This document shows positions 58,152 through 64,000 of a DNA stretch of 64,000 nt, in pieces. Origin of the DNA: Bryum argenteum (Eukaryota > Streptophyta > Bryopsida > Bryales > Bryaceae); assembly GCA_037043015.1 (NCBI GenBank), contig CM073321.1, forward strand, positions 32,900,101-32,964,100, in the 5' to 3' direction. The notes below the pieces were generated by a model, which searched no databases, was not told where the DNA came from, and was given only the letters and a program-made list of their open reading frames with translations. Numbering within the stretch: the stretch's first letter is position 1; each line of letters opens with the position of its first letter. The position numbers were made by a program, and so were the translations under genes.

Positions 58152-60951
58152 TTGTTATCAGACGAGGCGCTTGCAAGAGTCTTAATTCAAAGATGCTGCA
58201 ATGAAGGTTGTACTAGAAAGGTCTGGGTGGGGGTGGTCCGTGCATTACGCACCGAGATGCACATGCAGTCGTTTCAGACAAAGTTGATGAAAAACCTTGA
58301 CGTTCACCAATGCATGCACGACGTTTACGGTCGAAAGGCGAAGGTGGTCACGGTGGAAGGGGAGGGGGTTTGCATAAAAGCCTGGCAGATAATCCACAAT
58401 ATAAGTCTGCGGACGTTCCACAGGTATGCTTCTAGGGCGAAGCGACAAGAGAGAGGGGCTCCTCACTGCAACTTGTCGCGCAGTAAGTGTCGGGGTAAGA
58501 GTCTCCAAGCCGTCGAGACTCTTTGGTCATTACTGTCAACAAAGGCATACCACATGCCCCATATGAACCGGACGCTTTCTTCTGGTGAGAGGGCGCTGGT
58601 GAAGGTTCTTCCCCTAGGAACACGTTGGAGTTCGCTTCTAGATGACGTCAACAAAGTAGCTGTACATTCAGGACCTCAAATACTCCATTTTCCCCCGACT
58701 GTTGTTCCATTGCGTTCAACCTATCCGAGTTCACTTGTTTTTGGAATGGCGCCCAAAATTCTCCATGAATGTGATTGTGAGTTTGTGAGCGGTTGTTCAG
58801 AATGCTCTACCAGTAATGGTCTCGAGCGGCCTTCCACTTAGCAGGGGTGGGAGATGACATTAGAGATGCAACGCAGAATCTAGCGAGGATAAATATATCT
58901 GGGCGGTCGCTCAGAAGTAATCGCTTCGACGTCGTTCAGGGGTCCTCTGCGGGTGCATGTGCAGTGCATTGTTTCTTGGACGGCTGCCCAGAAACATCTG
59001 AATGTAGACCTCAATTTCACCACGCAATTTAGGGAAACGCTTTTGACCCCTTGAATGTTGCTCTATCTCCATTCCCAGGTCAATGAGGGGCTCGGCCTCA
59101 ACACAGTCTCGCAGCCTTGCTTCAGCAAGATATGTGGCAAGCATTTTCAGGACTTCTTAGTGTAGGGCAGAGGAGATGACTTCTCAAGGTGCAGCAAATG
59201 TGACAAGCTGACGGCCCTTCGCGCGATGTTTGTGCCTTGGTCAGAGGAATTCAGACGCCTCAACCGGAAGTTCCAGTTACACCTCTTCACGCAGGAGGCA
59301 TGTCGGCAGGCGTACTACTTCAGCAGAGCGCTATCAAAATATCGGCCTTCACGAATGTTTTCTATTATCCACGACAAGATGGACCACTCCAAAACAGCGT
59401 GCCCTGTGTTTGCAAAGAAGACCAAGTCTTTGGACGGCTACATGAAGCTACCGGTCATGGTGACGGAGATGTTTGCTCACGGGCACGGTTACGAGAAGTA
59501 CGCGCACTACCGTTTGCCCATATCCGATTCCGATAGCAATTTCTCAGTGGAATCAATCGCCAAGTTGCTACGTGATCTTGAGGAACCGCCCGTCAGTAGT
59601 TCCCGAAGCCTATTCAGAGGGGCCGGCTCTACACCACTATTCCGAGCGCTGCTACACGGAAGTGAGTTTGTAGGGCTTTGTTTAGAGAGGCAACTGAGGG
59701 CAGAATGGATGTCGTGCCCCTTCCGCCTGTGCTTTACATCCAAATGGACAACAGTTGGAAGGATAAAAAAAAGTGATATGTCTTTTGCTTTTGGTCTCTA
59801 TTGGTCGCTAAACGTATCGTGAAGAAAGTGGTGGTCTCATTTATGATGGTTGGGCACACTCATGACGACACTGATGCATCCATCAGGCGTCGGAGTATGA
59901 AATTGCGGGAGAATGACTATCCAACTCTGCCCTTGTTGATGCTGTCTTACATGGATATGGAAGAAGATGCCACGATTCCACATCTCGTAGAGGAGGTCCC
60001 AAACTTCAAGGTCTCATAAAACCATTTATAGCAACCGGTGCGAAGAGGCTAGTCGGGCATGCAAAGGGACGACAATTCAACTTCTTTGTGGATGACAATG
60101 GTTGGTTGATCATGCAATATAAGCTGAATTGCACAAGAAAGACCTGGAAGCCTGCTCTCGGAATCAAGCTGTGGAAGGCGGACGCTGAAGGCCGACCAAT
60201 GTTGCCAGAAGGAGAGGCCATGGCAGTGAGGCCCCAAGCATTGAAGAATGAAGATGACATACTTCACGGACTAGAAGGATACATGAAGCATTGGGAGAGC
60301 TTGTTGGAAGAGGAAGTTGGGGCTAATTTCCACGCACATGTATCACGGTGTATCCAATACTGGACGAGGGTAAGAGATAGTGTGAGTGAAAAGGAGTACT
60401 TCACAGGTTCCCCTGAGTTGTAGTGTGGATTCCGGCCTCACAGGAGACAACAAGGAGACATCATGACGGACATCATGGAGGATGGAAGAACTCGAGAGGA
60501 GATGGATGAAGAAGAACTGTACATCGGAAGTTTGGATGCCACACCACCACCGTTTTACAATGTTGCCGTCAATGCACAGAAGGGGTTCCTCCTTTTTGTG
60601 CAGCCCGCATCTGAGGGAAGGGAGCCGATATGGATGGGAATGGCAGACGACAATCTACAGTTTGATCCTACTCAGGAACATTTTTGAGAGATCCCCATGA
60701 AGTGGTATGTACCATGTGCAACTGGAGGCATTGTGGCAGAAAGGTATCAAGGTTGGGACAAACATAAGCGATTCATGTGGAAGCCGAATCCTACGTGCAC
60801 CATGGTAGACTATACATCAACCGATAGCATCCTAGCATCGTGGGAGCCAAGGTCGACTAAAAACAACACCCAAATCGCACCGAATAGGCAAATACAATTT
60901 GCTTTCGACAACTTACGCCGAATTGAGGTTCACGAGAGTCTCGGCATGTGA
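58152..60951 (+). pseudogene. DUF7869-type transposon-associated gene, broken
   Basis: Coding pieces in changing frames cover 58152-60951. The N-terminal part (58152-58841) has GEGVCIKAWQIIHNISLRTF, resembling the 'sVC..aw..ihg.s...f' phrase of this family. The central part (59226-59822) has HDKMDHSKTACPVF and, in another frame, PPVLYIQMDNSWKD. The family's hallmark follows: KKVVVSFMMVGHTHDDTDAS (about 59818-59878). Further stretches are PLLMLSYMDMEEDATIPHLV, QFNFFVDDNGWLIMQYKLNC, EDDILHGLEGYMKHWESLLE and KGFLLFVQPASEGREPIWMG. Stops or frameshifts fall near 58841, 59160, 59700, 59785, 60019, 60423 and 60687. Proteins of this kind are widespread transposon-associated repeats in bryophytes and some animals, to my knowledge; their biochemical role is not established. 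Confidence 0.65.
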
Positions 60952-61253
60952 AGAATTTGAACATTTCTACATGGTAGGGAAGTTTGAGGTAGCTGTCGAC
61001 AAAGAAGTGTTGACTAGTCCAAGTTAGTAGAAGTCTGTGGACATCGTTGGAGAAAACTTCAAGCAAGTTTGAAGAATCGGTGACAATTGTTGGCAAAGTG
61101 TGTAAGAAGTGAGCATTATCTAATGCGCATACCAAGAGACGGAAGCAACGTGTGAACATCACGTAGTGCACCATAGAAGGTTTATATTCCAAATTTCCGG
61201 ATGTTGTGGATTACAATCATGCTTTACGTAAACGTTAGGTGGACGTAGCTACG
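60952..61253. other. Short spacer
   Basis: Lies between the DUF7869-type pseudogene and the terminal repeat of MULE copy 2. No gene recognised. Confidence 0.4.
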
Positions 61254-61722
61254 GTGTGAGCGGAGAGCGGTGAGCGGTGAGCGTTGAGGCATCAAGATTC
61301 AGGAATTTGAGCGGTTTTATTGTATTTTTAGTAAGAAGATTTCCAAAAATAATATTTTACTATTTATTCTGGAATATTCTCAAGAATATTCGAATATTCC
61401 GGACTTATTACCGTGGTTTACTATCCCTAAACCCGTGGAGATAAGGCTAAAAATTTTGAAATTTGGTGGACTTAAACCACGTTCTTCAAACGTTAAGAGA
61501 CATTTACGAGTTTTACAGAGTAGACTACTATATTATTACTGTGAAATCAAGAGTCCAAGTTTGTATAGCAAATCATAATTTTTTGTTAATACAGATACAT
61601 TTATTGATTATAGTAAAACGCTGAAATCAAAATGAATAACGTGTGAAACACACGATTACAGGGATAACATGTAGAATAGGTAGATGTGGATGTTGGTTTA
61701 CGTAATGTGACCCTGAGGTAGT
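61254..61722 (-). mobile_element. 3' terminal repeat and 3' flank of MULE copy 2
   Basis: GTGTGAGCGGAGAGCGGTGA then GCGGTGAGCGTTGAGG at 61254-61289 is the outer end, matching 13960 and, inverted, 31347-31375. Inside it, GGAATATTCTCAAGAATATT then CGAATATTCC (about 61371-61402) matches the flank of copy 1. The interval to the transposase stop codon is about 470 bp, close to that in copy 1. Confidence 0.65.
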
Positions 61723-63593
61723 CTACTCTCTAACTTGGTCTAGGATTCCCCTCTCTAGAATCATTTTCACCTCGTTGAAACTGAGGGTGGGCGCGTGGAT
61801 GAAGAGGTCTCTCTCAATATCAAATTTGCATACCAATACCAACACGAAGTATAGGTGCTTGCAATGTCTATACGGTTCGCCTTTTCGTCCTAACTTAGTT
61901 ATGGTTTTTTTGAACACCGGGCAAGAACACTCAGGGTTCTCACTAAGAGATAGTTTATAGATAGACTCTGAATCCGACTCCAAAGCAACGATACATCCAA
62001 AACCAGGTTGAGGTATCATGGTCACCTCGAGTATTTTTGCCTCCATGGCACGAGCTGAATCAATGTTCTTCATGTGCTTCGGAGTCACAGCCTTGATGCG
62101 TCGAAGAACTTTAGACTTGCGTGATTTGGGGTACACATCAGCCTTCTCCGGCAATGAAATATGTGACAAGTCTCTCATAGGGGCAAAAGTATTAGATGTG
62201 CGGTTGAGAGGAAGGCGTTCCTTTTGTGGGAGCCAAAAACCCGCATTTTCCAACGCCTCTATTTCATCTAGTGTGAGATTAGTCCCAATCTTCACGGGCC
62301 AAACTGAGGGAATAGGCGGTCATCCTTGTTTCCGAGAGAACGGCTCAATCCATTTACGACGACTGCCCTTCACACAACGCTCAATGTCGTCTGGACAAAA
62401 GAAAAACTTATCAGTTTTTTTTGGACCTTCTTGAGGACGCTGCCATACTCCGGTGCAAGTTGGAGCTGCGGTCGCCATCCCGTTTTGGACAATGCGGGAT
62501 TCGCATTTCTTCCTGGTCTTAGCCATAATATCCCAAGAAGCCTTAGATGAGGATTCCTTCAAACGGGAAATGTGCCATAGACGCTCATTCACTCCCATCT
62601 CTTGTATTGCAATGACGCGTTGAATACTGGGTCCAGGAGAAGAGGAGGGTTCCAGCGGTTGCTCTTGAACTTCATCTTCTTCGTGGATTGGACTGAGATT
62701 CTCAGCAAGAGCTCGTGTGACTCTTCTCCCTACTGGAGGACGTGAGTGGCTCACGATGTCAGGTCGATGAGTTTCATCTTCAGCACCAATGGGAACATCA
62801 GCCTTACGTTTCCTGGAACCGAAAATCTCTGCCCCCTCCAAGTGGGCGTCACGCGTACAGTAAGCTTCAGCTTCAGGGAAGTCGATAACTGCCTTGTTGA
62901 GGCAAGATGGATTGCCGGATCGATTAGCCTGACGTTGAGCAGTATAAAGACGCTGACGAAGTTCTTCTACGGATGGTTCAGAACCACTTGCACCGCCTTT
63001 GTTGAATTGATGGTAGCCGACCACTTGAAGTAATGCCCGAACGTAGTCGTCAACGGCTGCGACGTAGAGATCCCTACCCATATTGCTAGACGCTTGCAGC
63101 CACTTGTTATGGATTGACTCTGCAAGATTACAAGAAGGCATCTCTCCGAGTTCTTCTGCGGAATTTTTTTTTTCCTGCAATGTACAAACGTATTAAGCCT
63201 TTATTCATAATTTAGATATGAACTTAATTCAGATTCATAGTATATAAATCCACATAAAAATCAACTAATACTACATAAACAAGAAGTGTTAATTTCTTTG
63301 GTACCGTCATAACATTCGAGAAGCTGCCGTAGAGCATGTCATAAGCAAAGATACCACAAAATTGAATACTTACTAGTTCCATAAATCCACCCCATTGTCT
63401 GTATCTGAAGTGCCAGTACGCAAGCCAATGACCCAAGTGTCTTAAACCAACTTCGGAGGTGGCCTTCGAGGATGCCCACCACGCTCTTATAGCTCAATAT
63501 CGGGTCTCAGCCTCTTCCATGGTGCGCGCATCCTTGTACTGCTTACAGAGAATCCGGTGTTGGCCTTGCAATTCGGGCACAATATATTGTTTC
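61723..63593 (-). pseudogene. MULE-like transposase with SWIM zinc finger, broken (copy 2)
   Basis: On the minus strand this repeats the second half of the gene at 27114-30938. The exon nearest the cut (about 63593-63382) reads KQYIVPELQGQHRILCKQYK, then a stop after ARTMEEAETRY, then AIRAWWASSKATSEVG and QWGGFMEL before a GTAAGT donor. The next exon starts after CATTGCAG near 63177 and includes GEMPSCNLAESIHNKWLQAS, a stop near 62320, SAEELGEMPS-type conserved text, and the SWIM motif CSCPVF...HCKHLYF near the end (stop at 61723). The copies are clearly related but diverged, and copy 2 keeps a longer middle exon. The transposase's DDE half is absent because the gene is cut by the LTR at 63594. 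Confidence 0.7.
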
Positions 63594-64000
63594 TGTCATG
63601 GGCCAAGGCCTCGTTGATAAGCTCGGATGTTCACTCGCTATTAATTTTATAAATAGTACTTCGGCAGTAGAGCTAAAGTATAGCCTCGGCAGTAGAGCTA
63701 AAGTATAGCCTCGGCAGTAGAGCTAAAGTATAGCCTCGGCAGTTGAGCCAAGAGATTAGTATATAAGGGACTCTTATTCATTGTAAACCTAAGTCTTGGA
63801 TCAATATATTTCTTTTGTAGTTTTTGCTTGTTTTGACAGCTAGACTCTTACATAATCCAAGACTTCTCTTGATTTTCTGAAGGGCTTCATCCTCCCTTGT
63901 TTTTTCAAACGACAAAAGTAGGACATTGATTAGATTGAGGAACTTATCCACCCTCGTGGTAGTGATTGAAGATAGCCACAGAACCAGGACGCATTTGAAG
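63594..64000 (+). mobile_element. LTR of a retrotransposon, cut by the window end
   Basis: Begins TGTCATGGGCCAAGG at 63594, right where the MULE coding sequence stops matching, as expected for an insertion border (LTRs start with TG). It holds three 25-bp tandem units (TCGGCAGTAGAGCTAAAGTA then TAGCC) from 63661 plus a partial one, then a TATA box (ATATAAGGG at about 63761) followed by ATTCATTGTAAACC and ATCAATATATTTC, typical of LTR promoter and polyadenylation regions. No primer-binding site or coding region falls inside the window, and the direction is inferred from the TATA box. Confidence 0.55.

Overview
This window looks like nuclear DNA of a land plant outside the seed plants, most likely a bryophyte; this placement is an inference. 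It has GT-AG introns, a plant-type kinetochore gene (KNL2), expansin remnants, and decayed transposons of the CACTA, Mutator-like (MULE) and DUF7869 kinds, a mix I associate with mosses, liverworts and their relatives. There is no operon structure and I recognise no rRNA, tRNA or CRISPR array. Only one gene, KNL2 at 35118-40571 (+), looks intact; almost everything else is transposon or pseudogene.

Layout. 1-1763 is the right part of a CACTA-like element, with the end of a spliced transposon gene at 203-513. 1764-9610 holds a GC-rich island (2584-3720), possible LTR-retroelement remnants and a decayed ORF region (8246-9610, minus). 10236-11198 is a second CACTA-like end. 13960-19720 (minus) is a broken multi-exon gene with a ParB/sulfiredoxin-like domain followed by a circularly permuted DNA-methyltransferase-like domain; a MULE-like terminal repeat lies beyond its 3' end. 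19875-21025 is an array of 317-bp repeats carrying a 50-bp palindrome. 22555-26185 is a complete CACTA-type element with a TAT target duplication. 27114-31375 is a decayed MULE-like transposase gene ending in a terminal repeat that abuts a broken Myb/SANT-like gene. 32330-34870 is a large inverted repeat of an expansin pseudogene. KNL2 begins about 250 bp later.

43-52 kb holds poorly conserved minus-strand remnants, including a second gene with a ParB-like motif (49287-50900). Just upstream of it, eight copies of a 19-bp palindrome lie about 105 bp apart. 53129-55509 is a second CACTA-like family. 56231-56530 and 57027-57211 are long foldbacks. 58152-60951 is a DUF7869-type pseudogene, 61254-63593 a second MULE copy, and 63594 onward an LTR that interrupts it.

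The best candidates for something undescribed are the ParB-methyltransferase gene associated with a transposon end, the helically spaced palindrome array beside a second ParB-like gene, and the expansin inverted repeat directly upstream of KNL2. Exon limits, domains and pseudogene calls were made by eye; no homology search was run.
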